This document shows, one piece after another, positions 18,603-27,200 of a stretch of 64,000 nucleotides of DNA; positions within the stretch are counted from its first letter, which is position 1; the number at the start of each line of letters is the position of its first letter. The stretch lies in contig JBBIHP010000003.1 in the NCBI GenBank assembly GCA_037446915.1, positions 1-64,000 on the forward strand. Direction: 5' to 3'. Below the pieces are notes generated by a model that searched no databases, had not been told where the DNA came from, and was given only the letters and a program-made list of their open reading frames with translations. The position numbers were made by a program, and so were the translations under genes. This DNA comes from DSXH01 sp037446915 (lineage in GTDB: Bacteria; Bacteroidota; Ignavibacteria; Ignavibacteriales; Melioribacteraceae).

Positions 18603-19025
18603 TTAAGCAATATTGGTTTTATAAAAGTCATAAAAATCATTTTTAATTTGATCTCTTATTTTTCTGAAAACAGTAAGTACTTCTTCTTCGTTGCCGGTGG
18701 CTTCTGCAGGATCTTCAAAACCAATGTGAAGCTGCTTACCGACCTTTCCAATGAAGATTGGACATGATTCTTTAGCATTGCCACATACAGTAATAACATA
18801 ATCGAATGAATCATTTATGAACTGATCGGAATGTTTTGGATAATTTCTACTTAGGTCAATTCCGACCTCCTTCATCACCTGAATCGCTTTTGGATGAACG
18901 TAGGATGACGGTTTTGTTCCGGCAGAATAAACTTCCAGTTCAGGGTTGAATGATTTTAGAAATCCCTCCGTCATCTGACTGCGACATGAATTTCCTGTGC
19001 ACAGAATTAGTATTCTTTTCTTCAT
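18603..19025 (-). CDS. arsC: Arsenate reductase, thioredoxin-coupled (low-molecular-weight phosphatase fold)
   Basis: 140 residues, the normal length of the pI258-type ArsC. The P-loop CTGNSCR holds nucleophile C9, and the redox relay pair is C81 and C88 in VCGNAKESC. The catalytic Asp lies in FEDPAEATG. It reduces As(V) to As(III), relaying electrons from thioredoxin, and the product is exported by ACR3 or methylated by ArsM. It is the third gene of the arsenic operon; its start is separated from arsM by an inverted repeat that fills the gap. Confidence 0.93.
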   Translation of the reverse strand: MKKRILILCTGNSCRSQMTEGFLKSFNPELEVYSAGTKPSSYVHPKAIQVMKEVGIDLSRNYPKHSDQFINDSFDYVITVCGNAKESCPIFIGKVGKQLHIGFEDPAEATGNEEEVLTVFRKIRDQIKNDFYDFYKTNIA

Positions 19026-19045
19026 TTAATTCCACTTCGTTAATG

Positions 19046-19130
19046 GCACACAGATCAAACTGATTCAACAGATAAGAACTGATTTTTAAATATTTTTTTT
19101 AAATCAGTTTCATCTATTCTATCTGTGTGC
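19046..19130. repeat. 85-bp inverted repeat filling the arsM-arsC gap
   Basis: Outer arms gcacacagat (19046-19055) and atctgtgtgc (19121-19130) are perfect, as are inner arms aaactgatt (19057-19065) and aatcagttt (19102-19110). The arsM stop codon uses the last base of the right arm. The loop contains runs of T and A. The transcript could fold into a long hairpin between the two genes, possibly lowering expression of arsC and acr3 relative to arsR and arsM. Confidence 0.75.
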
Positions 19131-19933
19131 TAAATATTTTTATAAGAAGTAACCGTAATACTGAAAATTCCTGTTTTGTTCTCTCTGAATGATCTTATTT
19201 CATCCTTTGATAGATACTGTTCCAGCACCTCATCCGGTAATTCAATTACTTTTGTTTTATTAATCACCGTATTTACAAATCCCGCATCCGCAATCAACTT
19301 AAGATATTCCTCCTGCTGGACAGCACCGGCGACACAACCGGCATACATCTCGGCAGATTTTTTCAGATTTGCCGGTAATTCTCCTTTAATCACTATGTCC
19401 GAAACGCAAAAATGTCCGCCTGGTTTAAGTATCCTGAAAATTTCTGTGAATGCTTTTTGTTTATCCGGCACAAGATTCAATACACAATTGCTTACAACTA
19501 CATCAACAGTAGAACTTTCAACCGGCATTTCTTCAATCTCGCCAAGCCTGAATTCAACATTTTTATAACCAATTTTTTGAGTGTTTCTATTAGCTTTTTC
19601 AATCATCTCTTCCGTAAAATCGAGACCGATTACTTTTCCTTTTTCACCGACTATTGCTCTTGCAACAAACACATCATTGCCGGCGCCGCTACCAAGATCT
19701 AAAACTGTATCGCCTTCTTTGATCCCTGCATATTCCGTTGGCAGACCGCAGCCCAATCCTAAATCGGCTTCGGCTACATAACCATCAAGATTAGAATACT
19801 CATCGTTCATAATAGTATAGCCAACAATCTTATTTGAAGTGCCGCATCCACAGCCACAGCCGGATTGAGATTTTTTTGCAATTGCACCGTATTTCTCTTT
19901 TACAACTTCCTTTATTTCTTTTTCGTTTTGCAT
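19130..19933 (-). CDS. arsM: Arsenite S-adenosylmethionine methyltransferase
   Basis: 267 residues. SAM-binding motif I is VLDLGSGAGNDVFVA (residues 77-91). The arsenic-binding cysteines expected in ArsM are present: C62 in GLGCGLP, C150 in SNCVLNL and C200 in AGCVAGA. A Cys-rich stretch GCGCGCG (25-31) near the N-terminus may hold additional As(III). It methylates As(III) to mono- to trimethylated forms. Its start codon overlaps the end of arsR by 22 bp, showing translational coupling. The stop codon is formed at the border of a palindromic repeat. Confidence 0.93.
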   Translation of the reverse strand: MQNEKEIKEVVKEKYGAIAKKSQSGCGCGCGTSNKIVGYTIMNDEYSNLDGYVAEADLGLGCGLPTEYAGIKEGDTVLDLGSGAGNDVFVARAIVGEKGKVIGLDFTEEMIEKANRNTQKIGYKNVEFRLGEIEEMPVESSTVDVVVSNCVLNLVPDKQKAFTEIFRILKPGGHFCVSDIVIKGELPANLKKSAEMYAGCVAGAVQQEEYLKLIADAGFVNTVINKTKVIELPDEVLEQYLSKDEIRSFRENKTGIFSITVTSYKNI

Positions 19934-20259
19934 GAGATTGCCCCCTTCTTTGTTAGATGTGAAAAAATTTTTTCCATTTCTGTTTTTGCTTTTATAAGGT
20001 TACCCGGATTAACACAGTAGCATACTTTTGGACCGTCAATATCACCTTGAATGAGTCCAACACGTTTAAGTTCTTTAAGATGCTGCGATACTGTTGCCTG
20101 AGCAAGCGGCAGAAGATCAACAATCTCTCCGCACATGCAGACGTTCATCTCGGTAAGTATTTTCATAATACGTAAACGCGCTGGGTGGGACAGCGCTTTT
20201 GCAACGTCAGATAGATAGATTTCGTCGGGCGTAAATTCTTCTGTTTTCGGTTTAGCCAT
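19912..20259 (-). CDS. arsR: ArsR-family arsenic-responsive repressor
   Basis: 115 residues with a winged helix-turn-helix: LSDVAKALSHPARLRIMKILTE, then the recognition helix AQATVSQHLKELKRVGLI. Helix 3 carries CMCGEIV with C41 and C43, the usual type of As(III) site next to the DNA-binding helix. As(III) binding should release it from its own promoter. A candidate operator is directly upstream at 20270-20294. It is the first gene of the operon and overlaps arsM. The Lys- and Cys-containing tail is short. Confidence 0.9.
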   Translation of the reverse strand: MAKPKTEEFTPDEIYLSDVAKALSHPARLRIMKILTEMNVCMCGEIVDLLPLAQATVSQHLKELKRVGLIQGDIDGPKVCYCVNPGNLIKAKTEMEKIFSHLTKKGAISCKTKKK

Positions 20260-20269
20260 AAATTTCTCT

Positions 20270-20294
20270 TATCGTTCATCGCAAATATACGATA
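20270..20294. promoter_or_regulatory. Candidate ArsR operator
   Basis: Inverted repeat tatcgt (20270-20275) and acgata (20289-20294), with an inner atcg/cgat pair, lies 10 bp before the arsR start. Location and symmetry suit an autoregulatory ArsR site; binding is inferred. Confidence 0.5.
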
Positions 20295-20442
20295 AAACAA
20301 ATTATCAAAACAAGTAACAAATAATTTTTCCTTAGAATGATTATCCTGTATTTTCAAGAGGTCTTTCATTTGACAATCGCTGTTCATTGTTTTAGATTTA
20401 TCAGCAAATTTGATTAATAAAGCGGAATATTATTTTAGATTT

Positions 20443-20480
20443 TTACTAACATCATTGTTAGTAACAACCTTGTTAGTAAC
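20443..20480. promoter_or_regulatory. Three related half-sites upstream of the restriction-modification gene
   Basis: ttactaac (20443-20450) is followed by two direct copies of ttgttagtaac at 20455-20465 and 20470-20480, 15 bp apart; the first unit is inverted with respect to the others. The cluster ends 52 bp before the restriction enzyme start. It may bind a regulator or be a promoter-proximal hairpin. No controller-protein gene is seen nearby. Confidence 0.45.
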
Positions 20481-20532
20481 CATCGTTTTAGACATTCCAA
20501 CTTTTATTCAAACAAAATATATGTGATATAAC

Positions 20533-23457
20533 ATGCCAGCACCTCAACAGATTATTGACCTTGTTAACCGCTTCGAGCGGAATTATGAATCCTATACCAA
20601 TGCAAATTATAACGAAACCCAAACACGCCGCGAATTTATAGACCCATTCTTCGAAGCGCTCGGATGGGACATTTCTAACCGACTTGGTTACGCCGAAGCT
20701 TATAAAGATGTTGTCCACGAATACTCTCAGAAAACTACCGACTCGGTTGAAGCGCCCGACTACCTTTTCCGTATCGGCGGAACAAGAAAATTCTTTGTTG
20801 AAGCTAAAAAACCAAACATAAAACTTGCGGATGATATTTCCCCCGCTTTCCAGCTGCGTAGATATGCATGGACGGCCAAATTACCTTTAAGCATTCTTAC
20901 CGACTTTGAGGAACTTGCTGTTTACGACTGCCGCATTAAACCGAATAAGAACGATAAACCTTCCACTGCAAGAATAAATTACTACACTTACAAAGATTAT
21001 ATTGACAAGTGGGACGAAATTGAATCCGTATTTTCCAAAGATGCCGTGCTTAAAGGTTCATTCGATAAATTCGCTGAATCAAAAAAAGGAAAACGCGGAA
21101 CCGCCGAAGTTGATGACGAGTTCTTAAAAGAAATTGAACATTGGCGCGAATTACTCGCCAAAAATATTGCGCTCAGAAACTCCAAACTTTCCAATCGCGA
21201 ACTCAATTACTCCGTTCAGAAAATTATCGACCGTATTATTTTCCTCCGTATCTGCGAAGACCGCGGCATTGAAGAATACGGACAATTACTTAATCATCTT
21301 AACGGAACAAATGTTTATAAACGCCTCTTACAAATCTTTACACGTGCCGATGAAAAATATAACTCCGGTCTTTTCCATTTCGAAACCGAGAAGGACCGAC
21401 CTGAATCACCCGATGAAATTACACCCGATCTTAACATAGACGACAAAACCCTTAAAGATATTATTAGAACACTCTATTATCCCGATAGCCCTTACGAGTT
21501 CTCCGTTCTTCCCGCAGATATACTGGGACATGTTTACGAACAGTTCCTTGGTAAAGTAATCCGTTTAACACCGGCTCACCAGGCAAAGATTGAAGAAAAA
21601 CCCGAAGTTAAAAAAGCCGGCGGCGTTTATTATACGCCAACTTATATTGTCGATTATATTGTTAAGAACACACTTGGCAAATTATTGACCGATGATAAAA
21701 AACCGAACCACATTAGTAAATTAAAAATTTTAGACCCGGCTTGCGGAAGCGGTTCTTTTCTTATTGTTGCTTATCAATATCTGCTGGACTGGCATCTTAA
21801 ATATTATATTAACAGTGATCCCGATAAACATGCTCAATCTAAAAATCCGCCAGTCTATTCCTCGTCTAACGGCGAATGGAAACTTACTACTTCTGAGAGA
21901 AAGCGGATTCTGCTTAATAATATCTACGGCGTTGATATCGATCCTCAAGCTGTTGAAGTAACAAAACTCTCTCTTCTGTTAAAAGTTCTTGAAGGTGAAA
22001 CCGAAGAAACTCTCTCTTCTCAATTTAAGTTTTTTAGAGAACGGGCATTACCGGACCTTGGCAGCAATATTAAATGCGGTAACTCTCTTATTGGTCCCGA
22101 TTTCTATCAGCAGACTGAACTGAATCTTATTACTGATGAAGAACGGATGCGGATTAATGTATTCGATTGGCATAAAGAATTTCCGGAAGTTTTTAATGAT
22201 AGTCCTTCGGCAAGCTCAGGACAAGGATTTGATGTTGTGATTGGAAATCCACCGTATGGTGCTACATTTACACAAAACGAAATGAATTATCTAAGGAACA
22301 AATTCACAACAACTCAAGGGGAAATAGACAGTTATACACTTTTTTTAGAAACAAGCTTAACTTTATTGAAGAGTAATGGATTTTTTTCCATGATTCTTCC
22401 CGACACATGGCTTACAAATTATACGACTGAGATTTTTCGAAAATGGATATTATTTAATTTTTCACTTCTTGAAATAATACATCTTAATGAGTATATATTT
22501 AATAAAGCAACTGTTGATCCAGTAATCGTTACGATGGAAAAATTAAAGCCACATACTAATCATATTGTTTCTATTAGAACTATTCCTAAAAACCATAAAC
22601 TAACTTCAATAGATTCAATTACTAACACAAACTACTTTAATCAAGAAAAGTGGTTGTCAAATCACAATGCACAGATAAAAATTTATTTAACTAACGAACT
22701 TGAAGATTTCTTTGTTAAATTGGAAAACAATAGTATTAAACTAGAAAAACTGTTAGACTATAAAGCTGGTTGTAAACCATATGAAGTTGGTAAAGGTAAT
22801 CCTGCTCAAACTCGAACTATTTTAGACGAAAAACCCTTTACATCATTCAAACAATTTTCGAAAGATTGGAAAAAATTAATAAGAGGAAATGACGTAAAAA
22901 GATATTGTGTTAAAATTAAGAAACCTGAATGGATAAATTATGGTGACTGGCTCGCCGCACCACGTGATCCTAATATTTTTCAAGGTGAGAGATTACTAGT
23001 GCAAGCCATCCGAAATCCATCGTTAAAAAATAGAATTATTGTATCATTTGAAAATGAAGAGCTTATTTCACGCATTAATGTTTATACTCTATTAAAAAAG
23101 GATGGTGTTGATGTTCATTATTATTATTTACTAGGCATTTTAAACAGTGCATTAATGAACTGGTTTCTCAAACGAAATTATGGGCTGCATACATATATTA
23201 TTACCGGATTATTACAGTTACCTATTAGAATAATTAACTTCTCAGCTAAAAAAGAAAAAGAAATACATGACGCCATAGTACACTCGGCATCAAAAATAAT
23301 TAATCTGAATAAAAGCTTAATCAAGGCTAACACCCCCCAAGAAAAAGAATCCCTTCAGCGGCAGATAGACGCAACGGATAGAGAGATAGACCGGCTTGTT
23401 TATGAGTTATACGGATTAACAGAAGAAGAAATAAAAATTGTAGAATCCATATCGTAG
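20533..23457 (+). CDS. Type IIG restriction-modification enzyme (nuclease, adenine methyltransferase and recognition domain in one chain)
   Basis: 974 residues. The N-terminal nuclease has a PD-(D/E)xK site: D76 in EAPDYLF and E90-A-K92 in FFVEAKKPN. A helical linker spans about 130-330. The gamma-type N6-adenine methyltransferase has motif I LDPACGSGSF (D401 onward) and catalytic NPPYG at 572-576. The C-terminal ~370 residues are a target-recognition region ending in a helix (KESLQRQIDATDREIDRLVYELYGLTEEE). Eight residues SPSASSGQ (557-564) just before NPPY look like a translated repeat insertion. One polypeptide would both methylate and cut DNA. The stop codon touches the first palindrome of the RAYT locus. 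The lower GC of the C-terminal third suggests a swapped recognition domain. Confidence 0.88.
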   Translation: MPAPQQIIDLVNRFERNYESYTNANYNETQTRREFIDPFFEALGWDISNRLGYAEAYKDVVHEYSQKTTDSVEAPDYLFRIGGTRKFFVEAKKPNIKLADDISPAFQLRRYAWTAKLPLSILTDFEELAVYDCRIKPNKNDKPSTARINYYTYKDYIDKWDEIESVFSKDAVLKGSFDKFAESKKGKRGTAEVDDEFLKEIEHWRELLAKNIALRNSKLSNRELNYSVQKIIDRIIFLRICEDRGIEEYGQLLNHLNGTNVYKRLLQIFTRADEKYNSGLFHFETEKDRPESPDEITPDLNIDDKTLKDIIRTLYYPDSPYEFSVLPADILGHVYEQFLGKVIRLTPAHQAKIEEKPEVKKAGGVYYTPTYIVDYIVKNTLGKLLTDDKKPNHISKLKILDPACGSGSFLIVAYQYLLDWHLKYYINSDPDKHAQSKNPPVYSSSNGEWKLTTSERKRILLNNIYGVDIDPQAVEVTKLSLLLKVLEGETEETLSSQFKFFRERALPDLGSNIKCGNSLIGPDFYQQTELNLITDEERMRINVFDWHKEFPEVFNDSPSASSGQGFDVVIGNPPYGATFTQNEMNYLRNKFTTTQGEIDSYTLFLETSLTLLKSNGFFSMILPDTWLTNYTTEIFRKWILFNFSLLEIIHLNEYIFNKATVDPVIVTMEKLKPHTNHIVSIRTIPKNHKLTSIDSITNTNYFNQEKWLSNHNAQIKIYLTNELEDFFVKLENNSIKLEKLLDYKAGCKPYEVGKGNPAQTRTILDEKPFTSFKQFSKDWKKLIRGNDVKRYCVKIKKPEWINYGDWLAAPRDPNIFQGERLLVQAIRNPSLKNRIIVSFENEELISRINVYTLLKKDGVDVHYYYLLGILNSALMNWFLKRNYGLHTYIITGLLQLPIRIINFSAKKEKEIHDAIVHSASKIINLNKSLIKANTPQEKESLQRQIDATDREIDRLVYELYGLTEEEIKIVESIS
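22201..22226. repeat. Repeat-like insertion in frame before the NPPY motif
   Basis: The stretch contains ccttcggcaagctcagg and then acaagg, a partly self-complementary sequence (cctt...aagg). It reads as SPSASSGQ between a normal-looking EFPEVFND and GFDVVIGNPPYG. From memory, 'ccttcg(a/g)caagctcagga' repeats are scattered in many environmental genomes. Confidence 0.6.
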
Positions 23458-23479
23458 GGAACGGTCTCAGACCGTTCCC
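23457..23479. repeat. REP-type palindrome upstream of the RAYT gene
   Basis: Perfect 11-bp arms gggaacggtct and agaccgttccc around one central base. Its first base is the last base of the restriction enzyme stop codon. Including the preceding cgta it matches the downstream palindrome at 24111-24141. Confidence 0.85.
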
Positions 23480-23545
23480 AATCCGGTATCAAACCGTTCC
23501 CAATCCGGTATCAGACCGTTCCCAATCCGGTATCAAACCATTCCC
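23480..23545. repeat. Three tandem 22-bp units
   Basis: Three copies, 23480-23501, 23502-23523 and 23524-23545, have the form aatccggtatca(a/g)acc followed by (g/a)ttccc. Each ends with the right arm of the adjacent palindrome, so the array looks like partial duplications of it. There are no unique spacers, so it is not CRISPR. Confidence 0.85.
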
Positions 23546-23592
23546 CATTTATTTAATATTTGTTTATTTTTTGTCAACCTCATTTATATTTT

Positions 23593-24087
23593 ATGAATAA
23601 TTCATTACCCAATCGTAAACGGAACCGGCTGCAGAATTTTGATTATTCATCTACCGGTTATTATTTCATTACCATTTGCGTTAAGAACAAGAAAAAAATA
23701 TTCGGCAATATTATCAACGGTAAAATTTCTCTAAATTTATTCGGTATAATTACCGAAGAATGCTGGAACGATTTACCAAATCATTACAATTGCTCTATCG
23801 ATTATTATTCAATTATGCCCGACCATTTTCATGGAATTCTGATAATTGAAAAATTACAAGACAAAAAAAATTATTCTCTCTCCGAAATCATTCGCGGATT
23901 TAAAACATTTTCATCAAAAAGGATTAATCTGGAAATTAAAAACAATAACCGTTTTCAATGGCAGAAATCTTTCTACGATCGCATTATTCGTAATGAGAAA
24001 GAACTTTACCAAATTAGAAAATATATCGAACAAAACCCCTTGAAATGGGAATTATCGCAAGAACTGCCGGAAAACCTTGATATCTAA
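23593..24087 (+). CDS. REP-associated tyrosine transposase (RAYT, Y1/HUH family)
   Basis: 164 residues from the ATG at 23593; a start 11 codons earlier is possible but adds no conserved sequence. The HUH metal-binding motif is HFH in MPDHFHGILII, and the single catalytic Tyr is probably in the helix ELYQIRKYIEQNP. The early segment YYFITICVKNKKKIFG is typical of TnpA-REP proteins. These single-copy enzymes nick single-stranded REP palindromes and are thought to spread them. Homologous palindromes flank it at 23457-23479 and 24111-24141, with no IS-like terminal repeats. Confidence 0.9.
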   Translation: MNNSLPNRKRNRLQNFDYSSTGYYFITICVKNKKKIFGNIINGKISLNLFGIITEECWNDLPNHYNCSIDYYSIMPDHFHGILIIEKLQDKKNYSLSEIIRGFKTFSSKRINLEIKNNNRFQWQKSFYDRIIRNEKELYQIRKYIEQNPLKWELSQELPENLDI

Positions 24088-24110
24088 TAATTTTTACTTT
24101 TGTGGGGAAC

Positions 24111-24141
24111 CGTAGGGAACAGTTTCAAACTGTTCCCTACG
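24111..24141. repeat. REP-type palindrome downstream of the RAYT gene
   Basis: Perfect 15-bp arms cgtagggaacagttt and aaactgttccctacg around a single central base, 23 bp after the RAYT stop codon. It shares cgtagggaac and the symmetric design with the upstream palindrome, so the two are probably the cognate substrates of the enzyme. Confidence 0.88.
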
Positions 24142-24298
24142 ATGTTGTTCCATACCAGTACCAATATTTTTAAAAACACAACCAAATAATTTTGAAACCG
24201 TCCAAACTAATTCATAATTTAGACACAAAAGAAAGACCTTCTATTTGAAATACATGCTTTTAATTAACAGATCTAAAACACACCACATAAGGGGGCTT

Positions 24299-27200
24299 AT
24301 GAAAAAACTCTTTTATTCAACTGTAATTCTATTTTCGTTTGCGGCTAATTACTATGCCCAGATGGATGCAAAAATGCTGCAATATCCCGATGTATCTAAA
24401 ACGCATATTGTGTTTTCCTATGCCGGAGATTTATGGACGGTTCCTAAAGAAGGCGGAACTGCAACAAGGTTAAGTTCTCCCAAAGGTCAGGAAGTCTTTC
24501 CAAAATTTTCTCCTGATGGTTCCCAAATAGCATTCAGCGGTAATTACGACGGCAACATGGATGTTTATGTAATGCCAACTACCGGTGGAATTCCAACACG
24601 GGTTACTAATCATGGTATGGCAGATCGTATTATTGATTGGTATCCGGATAGCAAGAACCTTCTATTTGTTAACTCAAGTGAAAGCGGCAAGCAGCGATTC
24701 AGTCAATTCTACAAAGTTTCTCCCAAAGGTGGTTTGCCGGAAAAACTTCCCATTCCGTATGGTGAACACGCTTCACTATCACCAGATGGAAAACAGATTG
24801 CTTACACAAACAAAACAGAATCCTTCCGCACATGGAAACGTTACCGCGGAGGCGATGCGGCTGATATCTGGTTATTCGATCTTGAAAAACTAACCGTTGA
24901 TTACATTATTGTTAATCCCGCCGGTGATGAACTGCCAATGTGGAGCGGTAGAAAAATTTATTTTATTTCCGACCGCGGACCGGAAATTAGAATGAACATC
25001 TGGTCATATAACCTCGATACAAAAGAATTGAAACAGGTTACAAAGTTTACAGATTTCGATATTCACTTTCCATCACTCGGTCCATCCGAAATTGTATTCG
25101 AAGCTGGTGGAAAACTTTATCTGCTTAGTTTGGCAGATGAAAAATACCGTGAGGTAAAAGTTAATGTTGTTACAGATGCAATTACTTTAATGCCCCGTAA
25201 CGAAAAAGTTTCAAACTTAATTCAGAGTTTATCACTTTCGCCAGACGGTAAACGCGCAATGATTGAAGCACGCGGAGAAATCTTTAACGTGCCGGCAGAA
25301 AATGGTGCGGTTATAAACGTTACAAAAACCTCCGGTGTTGCAGAGCGATATCCCGCATGGTCGCCTAATGGTAAGTTTGTTGCATACTGGAGCGATAAAT
25401 CCGGCGAATATGAGTTAACAATCCGCGATATGGAAAAACCGGATGATGAAAAGAAACTTACTTCTTACGGAGAAGGTTATCGGTATAATCTTTTCTGGTC
25501 ACCTAACAGCAAGATGATTGCGTTTGTTGATAAAGCGATGGATATAATGATCTATGATATGGATAAGGATAAAACATTTAAGGTTGATAAAGGAAAATTC
25601 TGGTACCAGGGAAATCTTACTCAATTCAAACCGGGCTGGTCTTCCGATAGCCGCTGGCTTGCATATCAGAATGATCTTGATAACAGAAGCAGCGCGATCT
25701 TTATTTATGATACTAAAGAACAGAAAACTGTTCAGGCAACTTCCGGGTTTTATACGGATACTAATCCTGTTTTCGATCCCGATGGAAAGTATTTATTCTT
25801 TATGACAAACAGAAACTTCACGCCGGTTTATAGCGACTTTGATAACACCTGGGTTTATCCGAATGCAACAAATTTAGCACTGGTTACATTAACACCCGAT
25901 ATTCTTTCGCCTCTTGCACCAAAGAATGATACTACTGCTATTAAAAAAGATGAAGTAAAGAAGGAAGAAAGTAAAGAAGTAAAGAAGGAAGAACCGAAGA
26001 AAGAGGAACCCAAAAAAGATGATAAAACAAAAGAAGTTAAAATCACTTTCGATAATTTTGAGAATCGTATTGTAGTTCTTCCACCTGCATACGGAAATTT
26101 TGCGGGGCTCGCTGCTGTTAGCGGAAAATTAATTTTCCACAGAACACCAAATACAGGTTCGGCAGATAGAAACAGACCTCTCTTCTTTTATGATATCGAA
26201 AAACGTGAAGAGAAAAAAATTGTTGATGATGTGGATGGATTTACTGTTTCTGCTGACGGTAAAAAATTAGCAGTTGTAAAATCCGGTTCGTTCTCCGTAA
26301 TTGATGTTGCAGAGAACCAGAAGCTTGATAAGAAGATGCCAACCGCAATGATGGAAATGACAGTTGATCCTAAACTGGAATGGAAGCAGATATTTAATGA
26401 CGTCTGGCGTCTTGTTAGAGATCTATTTTACGATAAAAATATGCATGGCGTCGATTGGAAAGAAATGGGTGACCGTTACGGTAAATTAGTTGACTACTGT
26501 GTAACACGCTGGGATCTTAATTACATTCTTGGTGAACTGATTTCCGAATTAAATGCATCGCATACATATCGGGGCGGTGGTGATACAGACGAAGCTGATT
26601 TCAGAAACGTTGGTTATCTTGGCATCAATTGGGAAATTGCTAACAACGCTTATAGAATTAAAAAGATTATTAGCGGTGCACCCTGGGATAGTGAAGTTCG
26701 TTCGCCTTTACTAATGCCGGGATTAAAAGTAAAAGCCGGTGATTATATCCTCGCAGTTAACGGTGAAAAACTTGATGTTAACAAAGCACCGTGGGCTGCA
26801 TTCGAAGGACTTGCTGATAAATCCGTTGAGCTTACAATAAACGACAAACCCACAATGGATGGGGCTAAAAAAATTCTTGTGCAGACATTATCATCAGAAA
26901 CCCGTTTGCGTAACCTGGAATGGATTGAACAGAACAGAAAATATGTTGAAGAGAAAACTAACGGGCGCGTCGGTTACATTTATGTTCCGAGTACGGGTGT
27001 TGGAGATGGACAATATGAATTAGTTAGAATGTTCTATCCACAATTAAATAAAGAAGCATTAATTATTGATGAACGCTTTAATAATGGTGGACAGATTCCT
27101 GATCGTTTCATCGAACTATTAAATCGTAAACCGCTTGCATACTGGGCAGTTCGCGATGGTAAGAACTGGCAGTGGCCTCCTCAAGCTCACTTCGGTCCAA

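Noticed and set aside
22201..22226. Frameshift or pseudogene in the restriction enzyme
   Set aside because: The inserted stretch preserves the frame, and all nuclease and methyltransferase motifs are intact.
23457..23545. CRISPR-like array
   Set aside because: The 22-bp units are directly contiguous with no unique spacers, and they share the adjacent palindrome arm; no cas gene is nearby.
23593..24087. Ordinary IS200/IS605 insertion sequence
   Set aside because: The protein is of the RAYT type, with HFH and a single gene between REP palindromes; no TnpB gene and no IS200-type subterminal ends were seen.
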